From Lindgomyces ingoldianus (lineage: Eukaryota; Ascomycota; Dothideomycetes; Pleosporales; Lindgomycetaceae), in the NCBI RefSeq assembly GCF_010093535.1, contig NW_022985232.1, forward strand, positions 114,036 to 178,035: DNA of 64,000 bases, in the 5' to 3' direction. How positions within the stretch are numbered: the stretch's first letter is position 1; each line of letters opens with the position of its first letter. The notes under the pieces were generated by a model. It had not been told where the DNA came from and ran no database searches. It worked only from the letters and a program-made list of their open reading frames with translations. A program made the position numbers and the translations under genes. Positions 22,551 to 32,181 of the stretch are shown one piece after another.

Positions 22551-25080
22551 ATGGATCCTCTATCCATCACTGCCAGCGTAATCGCCGTCGCAACACTCGC
22601 CGCGAAGCTCTGCGCCACTTTCAGCAGCCTTCGCGAAGTCTGCAACGTTCTGCCCGGACGACTGCATGCGCTGAACAACGAGATTGTGGATTTCGAGGCT
22701 GTCTGCCGACAAGTTGGATCCGCGCTAGACGAACGCGCCGCCGCCGAACTAGACGCGGCTACTGACGCTGCAATCCGCCGCCTCCTCCAACAAGCAAGAC
22801 AGACGCTAGTGGAGGTGCACGCCGTTCTCGCTGCTATTGTCGCCACGTCTCATCGCAACCGTGTGGCCGGTGTCAGGGCGTGGAAAAAAGAGCACGCCCG
22901 CCTGGAGCAACTCCAGAATGAGATCAAAACTGTCAAGTCCTCCCTCAACATCCTGATTGGCACCTCCCAGTCGTATGTACCCGGGCGCAGTCCTGCTTCT
23001 GTCTTCTGGGCTCGCTAACTAGCCAAGCCACGACATGACACGCATGCGCCTGGAGTTGCAGGCCATTACTTCGGTGACTTCACAGGCTGCTAAAGAGCAA
23101 ATCGAATTCCGCGACGAGTTCCGCAACAATCTCGCATCGCACCACGACAGCTTCAACGATTCCGTTGCTGCCATGTATCGACAAGTCGATGGTCGCATAG
23201 GCAGGATGGAAGATATGTTGAAAGAGCAGGCCGATCGTCTCAGAGAGCAGCAAGAGAACCAGCTTTCACCTTTCTACGGACAGCCTCCTCCACCATATCG
23301 ACGCCGTACTCCATCACCGCGGCGCGTTACTCTCTCCAGCGCGCCGAAAGACGCTCGCGCCGACGCCGTCGGTATCCGCGTGGCACAATACGCTTCATCC
23401 TGTCACCAAGGGTGTCCGTGCGCATGCCATTCCCAGAAGAAATCGCAGACGCCAGCAATGTTTGAACGTGTTCTTGGTAAGCTCTTCGTCGGATATGCAG
23501 GATTACCTTTGGTCAGCTCCAAGTGCAACTCACCGCAATGTGCGAAAGCACAGACTGCTCGCGTGAGCATGGAATATTGGTTTCCCATGAGTTTCATTTC
23601 ACAGATCGTTCGATTCCAGCTTGCAGTCGAGAACACAGGCCCTCAGTTTGCGCTCAATTTCCTTCGACGAGTGCCTGATACAGCGCAATCCGTAGGGTTT
23701 GCTCAGGCGGGAAATGTAGATGGCTTGAAGGATTTATTTAGACGAGGCCTTGCTTCCCCACGCGATGTTAGCTCAACTCGCGGCTACTCCTTGCTTCGAG
23801 TACGCAGAACACCTTGCTTATTTGATTGATGAATTCTAAATTCTACAGTGGGCCCTTTATTCGAAGCAGTGGGATACCTGTAAATTTCTTGTCCACGCTG
23901 GGGCAGATCCTGATTACCGGTACGTACCTTCTCAGCTCATAGGCTGTTCAAAAACCCACTGTTAATGCTAACCTATTCTAGACCAATTGCTGCGCATGAT
24001 AACAGCCCGAGAAACAAAGCATGCGACTTCGTGTTGCAAGGCTTCCTATCAAAGCAGGCCGAAGATACTCTGCTCTGTCTTACATCCGGGAGTGACTGGG
24101 TGGAAGAGCAGAACTTTACCATCCTCCACAAAATCGCAACTGGGCTATCGTTCAAAGACATCGAGGAAACGATACTGCTTCATCTCGATGAAATCGATGC
24201 ACTTGATGCGATGGGCCGGACCCCTCTCATCTGGGCCGCTGCACGAGGAGATAGCCGCGCTGTAGGACATTTATTGGCCCATGGTGCGGATCCAAACGTG
24301 CTTGACATCCAGTGGACTGGAGCAGTTTCTTACGCTGCTGAACGTAGCCATCTTCTTTGCGTCCGATTACTCCTCGAGGCGAACGCAGCGCCGGATCCGG
24401 TGCTGCCCAAAGGTGTACGCGTCGGCAGTGCACTGAATTGTGCCGCCCGGAACGGCACTGATCCCTTGGTTTTGAAAACTTTGCTAGACTTTGGGGCAGA
24501 CACAGAAGCAAGCGGCGTTGATAAAATCACTCCATTGATCCATACCGCTCGTACTGACAACGTCAACTTCGCAATGCTACTTTTGGAGTACGGAGCCGAT
24601 ATCAATGCAGCAACTGCCGCCGGCCAGACTCCTCTAACGACAGCAATCACTCTCAATAGCCATCATGTCTTACGTCTCTTGCTCGATCGCTGGTACGAAT
24701 ACAGTACTTGCCCCAGGCTTTCGGGTCCTCATCTCCTCAGAACAGCTGCGCTCTTCGCTGATGAAGAGACGCTCAAAATTTTAGTCGCTGCAGACCACTT
24801 CAAATTGAAATACGACAGAGCGTATATCCTTGCCGACTGCTTAGAACAGTTCATGGATCGCTACGATGTCACCGAAGACCATGTCTCCCTGTTCCGAGAC
24901 TTGCTCGGCGTTTTGAACGAAGATCCAAGCGCCCTGCAGGTAAAAGATAAGCTAATGGAAGGTGGTCTTCTTTCTCACGATGTGCATGGCGAATTGGATA
25001 GTTGGGATGATTCGGATGGATTTTTCGAAGATGCCGTTGAAAAGCATGGGGACACAGAAAAGGTTGCATTGCTTATTTAA
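22551..25080 (+). CDS. Ankyrin-repeat protein with STAND-type N-terminal domain
   Basis: Intact 787-aa model from exons 22551-22972, 23028-23799, 23849-23919 and 23982-25080; all junctions are in frame with GT..AG introns of 49-62 bp. Residues 1 to about 145 (MDPLSITASVIAVATLA...) form the helical N-terminal domain seen on fungal STAND proteins. A coiled-coil stretch follows (about 150-220), then a Pro/Arg-rich linker, a Cys-rich patch CHQGCPCACH (266-275), and a conserved block ending in RDVSSTRGYSLLRWAL. Ankyrin repeats lie between about 415 and 650 (several TPL..AA..G and LL..GAD units). There is no P-loop or NACHT domain, so this is a non-NTPase relative. A role as an adaptor or in non-self signalling is inference. 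The ATG has an excellent context (CCACCATGG). Confidence 0.82.
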
Positions 25081-25753
25081 TCTGTCACTACCACCAACAA
25101 CTTATCTGATCTAACGGCGCTACCACCTGGGGAAAGGCTGCTTTTCTCTCCGATTCCAAACCTTTCGTTGGCTCTTCGTATTACTAAAGAATGGAGAAGT
25201 ATGTCTTTCGCAATATACCACACTGTCAAAATACTTGTCACACGTTTACATACGAGCAAATAGCTACAACTTATCAATACAGCGAATAGCAGTCAAAACA
25301 GCGTATCCACGAGAAGAATGAGAAGATACGCAATGTATTGATGCCCATAAGCTCTACGCAGTAAAGGTCCGTCCATATGAACGCTTCCAATACCGCTATA
25401 CAGCCCCGACAGCCAATCAGCGCCGATGCCAATTTCATTTTCTAACATTTAGAATTAATATATAACTACTGACTTCAGAAACAAAACCTGAGCATTGAAA
25501 CAGATTATCTACGCTGCATTACTTATATGCAGGAAGGCTTGTTAGAAACATCCTTTCTAAGAAACCCGCACAATGGCTTCTAACTGTGTTTGAACTTAAG
25601 TTCTAGGAAAAGTTGTTTATGTACTACTACTAAGCAAACATAAGCATAGTGTCCCTAAAAGCCTTGGCAGGGGGGTCTATAAGTGTAAGAGCGGCGGTTA
25701 GTCTAGATATAGAGTATGCGCTCTAGCTAAGGTATAAATTAGACTAATTACTA
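25081..25753. other. Intergenic, grading into AT-rich DNA
   Basis: The first 350 bp are the 3' flank of the ankyrin gene; from about 25440 the sequence becomes RIP-like. No gene recognised. TA at 25752-25753 is the target dinucleotide of the next element. Confidence 0.4.
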
Positions 25754-26885
25754 ACGTACCTAACGGGTTGGCCGGCCACACAGGTTGGCCGGCCACTTTT
25801 GCCAAGCCCCCACTAAAACCACCCCATTCTCTCGCAAAACAGCCCACTTTGGCCCTGTATAAAGTAATACAACACAAGATATTATTTAGAGTCTACTTCT
25901 GCTACTTACTTACACGTACGCAAGTTATGCCTAGTCTAATTGCACTGCCTGCATTGCCTTTAACTTAGCTTACTTTCTTTAGCGCGCACCTGCGTCTTTA
26001 GCTTCTTCCTATTACTACGCGCTCTAAACTCCTTTAGAGCAGTTAGACAAGCCCTATCTTTAACTATTAAAGTCTTTTTTGCCTAAATCTGCTTCCTTTT
26101 ATGTAATCTATGTTGTGTGGCAGCCTTATTTGCTGCTTAAAGCTTTATAATCTTATAGCCTACTTTATTATGTTAATGCTTTAGATAACTGTTGTCTACT
26201 CCCTATTACCTTACTATATTACCTTTAGCTGTCCTTATCTTTTTAAAGCTATAATAACTGCTTTAGTTAATATTTAGCCTATTATAAAGCCTAACTTATT
26301 AAAGTTATACTTGTCTTTATCTTAGATACTATACTTAGCTTTTATGTTAGCTATAAAGTAAAACTAGCCCTAGATAACCTCTAGATCTTTATAAAGCACT
26401 CTCTTATAATTATACTTATAATTAAACTTTATTATAAACTTAGGGCAGTGCTTAACCCACATACTAGTCTAGTTTAAGCTAACCTAGCCTAGATTGCGCT
26501 CTGCAGGCAAGAAATTAGCTATATTAGCTACAGCTACAAGCCTAGGAGAAAATCTGCGCGTAATAAGCTTAAGTATGTACTTAATAACTACTTTCTTTTT
26601 AAGCTTAGTTAGATTCCTTAATTTAAGCTAGCATTCTGCTTGTAAAGGCTGTCTAGCGCGTTAATTGCTTAGTGTTATGTAAGAGACATTATAGATAGCT
26701 GCAGCGCGTTGTAAGAAGAGTTTTAAGTCTTATTTAAGAGCCTAAAGAGCAAGCTATATCTAACGTTCTTTAGAAGATTTAATCTAGTGTTGTTGTTAAG
26801 GCATTATGTAGATAGGTAGAGTTTAGTGGGGGCTTGGCAAAAGTGGCCGGCCAACCCGTGTGGCCGGCCAACCCGTTAGGTACGT
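25754..26885 (-). mobile_element. Non-autonomous pogo/Fot1-like element with GGCCGGCC-bearing TIRs
   Basis: 1132 bp between TA dinucleotides, with near-perfect inverted repeats of about 60 bp beginning ACGTACCTAACGGGTTGG. Each arm holds two GGTTGGCCGGCCA units, giving the octamer GGCCGGCC twice per end. The left interior resembles the 3' end of the pogo-like element at 31766-39298 (zinc-knuckle coding side, here reversed) and the right interior resembles its 5' end, so this is an internally deleted derivative. RIP has removed any open frame, but the TIRs are almost unmutated. Confidence 0.8.
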
Positions 26886-27222
26886 TAATAGTAAATTAAA
26901 ACTAAGCTGTCTAACATCTATTTAATAGGCAATTTAAAGTCAAGCTACATAAATAACACTTTATTACTTAATTCGCTCTAGCACTTAAACAAATAAAGTG
27001 AAAAAAGAAAAAAAAGTATATAACTAGAAGCTTTTTTTTAATAGTTATAGCTTATACTTTATAAATAAGTTGATAAAGTACTATAATAATAATTATATAA
27101 TTCTATTTAGCTTTCTACTATATAGAACTTATACTCTTTAGCTGTTAGATGTTATAGTATTTTAGCTATTTAAATACTATTATAAATAAATAGTAGAGAA
27201 TGTAACATGTACTAGCTGTATT
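26886..27222. other. AT-rich RIP-like DNA
   Basis: No gene or repeat boundary recognised between the pogo derivative and the LTR fragment starting at 27223. Confidence 0.4.
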
Positions 27223-27539
27223 TGTAACAATGCATGCAAGACAGGAGGTTTAAATGCGGTGTGAATCCACCTAGAGGCAGATAGGAGTGGGTAGAGACTT
27301 AGAAACCTAGGAATTCTGTTTGCAGTAATCACACGATAGTCGGATGCGTCGTCACCATGGTCGCATGCGTCGTCACCATGATCGGATGCGTCGCCATCAT
27401 AGTCGTATGCGTCGTCACCATGATCTATTGCCAAGACTCACCCACTCATTTCGCATGTATATAGACTCCTACAAAGGACTCCTCTAGCAATACATTCAAT
27501 GCAGTTCCTCATGTCTCTGGTGCCTCACATAGCTTCACA

Positions 27540-27553
27540 GTTATGAGCCCGGC
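27540..27553 (+). promoter_or_regulatory. Primer-binding site, initiator-tRNA-Met half-molecule type
   Basis: GTTATGAGCCCGGC directly follows the LTR end TTCACA. TTATGAGCCC is complementary to the anticodon stem-loop of initiator tRNA-Met, as in Ty1/Copia elements such as Drosophila copia that prime from a tRNA half. The same motif follows the family-F LTR at 63872. Confidence 0.7.
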
Positions 27554-27798
27554 AATCGCTTGCTAGTCAATCGAGCTGTTTTCAAACCTCTACCAGGGAG
27601 AGCTCCTTTGACACCCTGCGTACAATTGTGACCTCTTTGTCACACTCTACTACCTTAAAGTCGCTCTTTTACAGCACTTTAGGTATCTTTTAAGACCTTT
27701 TGATCCAAAGAGGCGACTCAAAGTCTCTACTTCACCAGTCGCATCAATCGCGACCTCTACAATCTCCTGAGCACGCTACCAGAGCTCTCAGTCGAGCA

Positions 27799-28467
27799 CC
27801 GCAAGGACATTCGTCCACCTCAAGGACAACCTCGTCCACCTCAAGGACAACCTCGTCCACCTCAAGGACAACCTCGTCCACATCAAGGACAACCTAGTCC
27901 ACATCAAGGACAACTCAAGGACAACCAAGTCCACATCAAGGACATATTCGTCCACCGCAAGGACATTCGTCCACCTCAAGGACATATTCGTCCACCTCAA
28001 GGACATATTCGTCCACCTCAAGGACACATTCGTCCACCTCAGGGACATACTCGTCCACCTCAAGGACATATTCGTCCACCGCAAGGACAAGCTCGTCCAC
28101 CTCAAGGACAAGCCCGTCCACCGCAACAACATATTCGTCCACATCAAGGACAACTCAAGGACAACCAAGTCCACATTAAGGACAACTAAGTCCACCGCAA
28201 GGACATTCGTCCACCTCAAGGACACATTCGTCCACCTCAGGGACATACTCGTCCACATCAAGGACAACCAAGTCCATCGCAAGGACATACTCGTCCACCT
28301 CAGGTCCACATCAAGGACAACCTAGTCCACATCAAGGACAACTCAAGGACAACCAAGTCCACATCAAGGACAACCAAGTCCACCGCAAGGGCATACTCGT
28401 CCACCTCAGGTCCATATCAAGGACAACCTCGTCCACATCAAGGACAAACCTCGTCCACATCAAGGAC
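27799..28467. repeat. 21-bp minisatellite (GTCCACxTCAAGGACAxxxTC)
   Basis: About 30 tandem units of 21 bp with variants (some arrays lose a partial unit). The unit is a multiple of three, so several frames stay open on both strands: plus-strand repeats are Pro-Gln-Gly-rich or Ser-Thr-Arg-rich and minus-strand repeats are Leu-Arg-Trp-rich. These long open frames are a by-product of the period and not evidence of a gene. The array sits between the primer-binding site and the gag-like frame. Confidence 0.9.
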
Positions 28468-28480
28468 ATACGTCATCAAT

Positions 28481-28762
28481 ATGACAGACTCCACTGATTT
28501 GCTAGTCACAAAGACTACAGTCATACTCAACACAACCAATGACTGGGACCGATGGATCTACCTCCAAAAGTCAGTCGCGGAACAGCTGTTTGTCTGGGAA
28601 TACTGCAACCCAGAGCTCTCAGCAGCTGAGGTGATGATACTAGGAGACATACCAGTTGAGCCAACATATAGCGATCATCAATCGGGCGCCACCAAACCAT
28701 CTGAAATGGATGCAAAAAACCCATCCGACTATCGTGTGATTACTGCAAACAAATTCTATTAA
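28481..28762 (+). CDS. Gag-like N-terminal fragment in the family E element
   Basis: 93 codons from an ATG directly after the minisatellite. The NDWDRWI motif followed by WEYCNPEL resembles the N-terminal region of fungal Ty1/Copia Gag, where a conserved W..W pattern precedes the capsid helices. The frame runs into the inverted LTR end and stops in the family-B LTR flank, so the last 14 or so residues are encoded by element terminus and flank. No capsid, zinc knuckle or pol follows. It is a truncated gag, likely non-functional. Assignment rests on pattern only. Confidence 0.5.
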   Translation: MTDSTDLLVTKTTVILNTTNDWDRWIYLQKSVAEQLFVWEYCNPELSAAEVMILGDIPVEPTYSDHQSGATKPSEMDAKNPSDYRVITANKFY

Positions 28763-28910
28763 CTGTAAGGCCGAGATGGCGCTTACGTGCGACAGGTATA
28801 TATACTCTTCTGTGCGAAGATATTAACTGTTAGTTAATTATTCGCACCTTTTTAGTTGTATTAGCGCAGTGGTACAGAGCTCCGTCCTTACACTTAGAGG
28901 GATAGAGGGA
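28763..28910 (+). repeat. Interspersed repeat with a tRNA-like A box (possible SINE)
   Basis: A copy in reverse orientation lies at 46980-47115. Both share GCGCTTACGTGC..AGGTATATATAC and a later TTAGCGCAGTGGTAC-like segment. TAGCGCAGTGG fits the RNA polymerase III A box consensus TRGCNNAGYGG. I do not find a clear B box. Boundaries are approximate. Confidence 0.45.
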
Positions 28911-29257
28911 TAGTAGAGGCTATTACTGTTATGTTCTTTACTTTTTTAAACTAAAACTAGTTTAATTTAGCTAGGTGTCCTAGCTCTAGTTATTCCTTCG
29001 CGATGCTAGCAGTGTGTCTCTATACTAACGCTATGTGTGCGTGCTTACTCTAATCTGTATTAATGTTAAGCCTGTTAACAATTAAAGCTTACTATTATCT
29101 AAACATTAGTTTTTACTATTTATAAAGTTATTAATTTTAGGCGTGTGTTTAGTAAAGTAAAATTAAGATATTATTAAAGATAATTTAGTAGTTAGTGAAA
29201 GTTAATTAGAGCTAACAGTTCTCTACTAGTTTACTACTTAATTTATAGTTACAATTA
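28911..29257. repeat. Fragment of family B retroelement interior
   Basis: Matches two stretches (about 58190-58330 and 58665-59000) of the interior of the complete family B element, including TAATTTAGCTAGGTGT and GCTAGCAGTG. AT-rich, no open frame. Confidence 0.55.
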
Positions 29258-29607
29258 ACATACACTATAGGCAAGTTGCTTACACACCTAAGTTGTTTAC
29301 TATTACTAAGACTATACTAAACTACTTTTTCTACACTAATATATTTCTAACAACACTACTTAGATGTGTTAAAAAAATTAGGTATAGCTTATACTTTAGG
29401 CTTTTAAATAAAATGTAACACTTTTTAAACAACATGCTATAGCTATGTATAAAGTCTTTTAAAAGATAATAAATAACTAATACAGTAGATAACTTTTATA
29501 AGTTAATTTTATAGCTAATTATTAAGGATAAATAAGAATACAAAGTAAGTATTTATTATGCATATACTTAAGCTAGATGCCTAAGGATTTTTCTTTTAGC
29601 TAGTAGC
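29258..29607. mobile_element. Left arm of a palindromic pogo-derived element, truncated
   Basis: Starts after TA (29256-29257) with the family terminus (ACATACACTATAGGCAAG) and matches the left arm of 30635-31730 for 350 bp. It breaks at the family-B LTR beginning at 29608 and does not resume after it. Confidence 0.7.
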
Positions 29608-29879
29608 TGTAACGGCACAGGCAAGACAATGGGTTTAAATGCAGTATGAATCTACTTAGAGGCATATAGAAGTGTGTAGGGACTTAGAAACCTAGGAATT
29701 ATATTAACAACTATAAGCCTTGTACAAAAGGATATTAGAAAACTACTAAGCTAGCTAAGAAGAGAGGTGCGGCTAAATACTTAGGGGAATATAGGTACAG
29801 CAGAGGCTAGGACTAGAGGAGGCGGAGCTGATACAGTAAACCTTCGGGCAACCTGAGATGGAGCGAGCACATCGTTATA
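29608..29879 (+). mobile_element. LTR of family B without target duplication
   Basis: TGTAACGGCACAGGCAAG..ATCGTTATA, about 272 bp. The sequence before it (GTAGC) is not repeated after it (ACGCG), so it is either a recombined LTR or one end of a larger lost element. Confidence 0.7.
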
Positions 29880-30634
29880 ACGCGCGATGCGCGCTTACCT
29901 GTAGGCAGCGTGTGTTGTTTACTTTTTAGTCTGTAAAATTAAAAAAATATACGTGCTACATCTTATATAAGAAATGTAATTTTATAAGCATACTATTTAA
30001 TACTACTAGAGTATATTTTACTACTCTATAATAATTTTTTATTTTATAAAAGATGTTTTTATTCTTTTAAAGCTATCTTAAGCTATAGACAGCAGCCTAA
30101 AATATAAAATTAAAAAAGATAATAAGAAAGCCTTTAAAGCTGTTTTAGAATCTACTTAAAGCCTAGTGTAGGCAGCCTAGGTTATAAGACGTTACGAAGC
30201 TAGTCTTTCTGCAGCTAGTATCTAGGTAGTGTTATTCTACTAAGGTACTAAGCTGCTTTAATAAGTTTTAGATTTAAAGGATTTAGTATCTAGCTGTTAA
30301 AAAAACATTTTAGCGCTCTTAGAACAAGATAGAGGAAGTTATAAAAAAGCTTAGAAAGAAAAGAGAAGTAGAAGAAGAAGACTAGAGAGGTCTCTAATAG
30401 CTTGCTATTAGACCCTCTAAGTAAAATGTTGTTTAACTTGTAATATTACTATATATAATTATAATTTAGCTATGCTTTTATAGTTTATTATTTACTAGGT
30501 AGTCTACGCCTTTTATACAAGCCTTAAAAGCTTTAATTTATAGATATAAAGCTTTTAAACGTCTTAGCTAATTTAAATGCTTATTATAAAAAGCTTTTAA
30601 TTTATAAAAAGAACTTATAAAATTTAAAGCCTTA
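29880..30634. other. AT-rich RIP-like DNA
   Basis: Contains a CG-rich start (ACGCGCGATGCGCGC) and then highly AT-rich DNA with traces of Lys/Arg-rich frames (about 30100-30390) that may come from a transposase but are not identifiable. A short inverted repeat, AGAGGTCTCTAATAG..CTATTAGACCCTCT, lies at about 30387-30420. Confidence 0.35.
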
Positions 30635-31730
30635 ACGTACTTTACAGGCAAGTTACTTATACACCTAAGTTTCTTACTTTTACTAAGACTCTACTAAACT
30701 ACTGTTCTTACACTAATGCATTCCTAATAACACTACTTAGACGTGCTAAAAGAATGTTAGATACAGCTTACACTTTAAGCTTTTAAATAAGACATAAAAC
30801 TCTTAAAAAACATGCTACAGCTATATATAAAGTTCTTTAAAAGATAATAAATAACTATAGCACTAAATAACTTTTATAAGCTAATTCTATAGCTAACTTA
30901 TAAAGGCTAAGTAATAATAAAAAGTAGGTAATTATTAAGACTATACTTAAGCTATATGCGTAAGGATTTTCTTTTTAAATAGCATTTATAGCTAATATAG
31001 CTAATTCTTTACACATAAAGTGTAATCTAGGCTATGTTAGCATAAACTAGTCTAGTATGTTTAGAAAGCATTATCTAAAGCTTAAAGTAATATTTAAGTA
31101 TAATATAACTATAAAAGAGCTTTTTATAAAGGTCTTAAAGTAATTTAAAGCAGGTTTAGCCTTATAAAAAATATTAAAGCTAAGTATAGTATTTAAAATA
31201 ATAACATATATAACTTTAGTAAAATAAGCTTTATTATAAGCTAAATATTTATTAACTATACTTACACTTAAAACTTTACTTAAGCTTTAAATAATACTTT
31301 ATAAACATACTAGGCTAGTTTATGCTAACATAGCCTAAATTACACTTAGCGTGTAAAGAATTAGCTATATTAGCTATAAATGCTATTTAAGAGAAAAATT
31401 CTTACACATATAGCTTAAGTATAGCTTTAATAATTACCTACTTTTTATTATTACCTAGCCTTTATAAGTTAGCTATAGAATTAGCTTATAAAAGTTATCT
31501 AGTGCTATAGTTATTTATTATCTTTTAAAGAACTTTATATATAGCTGTAGCATGTTTTTTAAGAGTTTTATGTCTTATTTAAAAGCTTAGAGTATAAGCT
31601 ATATCTAATATTCTTTTAGCACATTTAAGCAGTGTTGTTAGGAATGCATTAGTGTAGAAAAAGTAGTTTAGTAGAGTCTTAGTAAAAGTAAGCAACTTAG
31701 GTGTGTAAGCAACTTGCCTGTGAAGTATGT
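30635..31730. mobile_element. Complete palindromic (foldback) pogo-derived element
   Basis: 1096 bp between TA dinucleotides (30633-30634 and 31731-31732). Left arm ACGTACTTTACAGGCAAG... and right arm ...CTTGCCTGTGAAGTATGT are inverted copies for about 480 bp each, leaving only a short unique centre. Each arm equals the first part of the pogo-like element at 31766, including sequence encoding the transposase N-terminal region. It has no complete transposase and must have been moved in trans, if at all. Confidence 0.8.
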
Positions 31731-31863
31731 TATACTAAACTAAATTAAAGTTATATTCTAACATAACGTACTTTATAGGCAAGTTGCTTACACACCTAAG
31801 TTGCTTACTTTTGCTAAGACCCTACTACACTACTCTTCCTACACTAATGCATTCCTAACAACA

Positions 31864-32181
31864 TGTCACGGTATCCTCCCCAGATCCCAGACATAACTAT
31901 ATTAGACGCGTACTAGAGTATTATTAGTGCACGTCTAACACAAACACAACACAACATAGACATAAACTTAAGTATAAACTGCCTTAACACTAAATAAACC
32001 TAAAACAGGCTTAATTTATACCTAAAGCACTTAGACTTTTAAGCTAAGTATTTAATTACTAATTTTTTTCTAAACCTTTCTATTTCTTACATAATGTCTT
32101 ATACTTACTATAATACTTTACATAGTAATTAAACTAGACCTTTATAAAGCTCTATAACCTTACTTATGCATAATTATAACA
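31864..32181 (+). repeat. 5' LTR of the Gypsy element
   Basis: 318 bp, ends ..TAATTATAACA where the 3' LTR has ..CAATCGTGACA; the differences are C to T and G to A, as in RIP. No clear tRNA primer site survives just downstream. Confidence 0.9.

Larger units (their letters stand above)
27317..28751 (+). mobile_element. LTR-type element (family E) with inverted outer ends
   Basis: 1435 bp bounded by a perfect 5-bp target duplication AATTC (27312-27316 and 28752-28756). The left side is a 223-bp LTR, 27317-27539, starting TGTTTGCAGTAATCAC and ending TTCACA; the same LTR is solo at 56134-56352. A primer-binding site follows. The interior holds a 21-bp minisatellite and a gag-like reading frame. 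Where a direct 3' LTR should be, the right end is instead about 30 bp of the LTR start in inverted orientation (ending GTGATTACTGCAAACA). The whole unit therefore has TG..CA ends but as inverted repeats. It was apparently mobilised as this unit, since the TSD is exact. Confidence 0.78.
27223..28767 (+). mobile_element. Partial LTR, family B, split by an LTR-like element
   Basis: Starts TGTAACAATGCATGCAAGACAGG and follows the family-B LTR (complete copies at 56600-56910 and 57777-59786) to 27316, then resumes at 28752 for a few bases before diverging at about 28767. The insert at 27317-28751 duplicated AATTC. The 3' part of this LTR is missing. Confidence 0.7.

Noticed and set aside
27788..28309. 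Minus-strand open frame of 173 codons with Leu-Arg-Trp repeats
   Set aside because: It is the reverse strand of the 21-bp minisatellite; openness follows from the period.
27210..28470. CRISPR-like array
   Set aside because: The repeats are contiguous 21-bp tandem units without spacers, in a eukaryotic retroelement.
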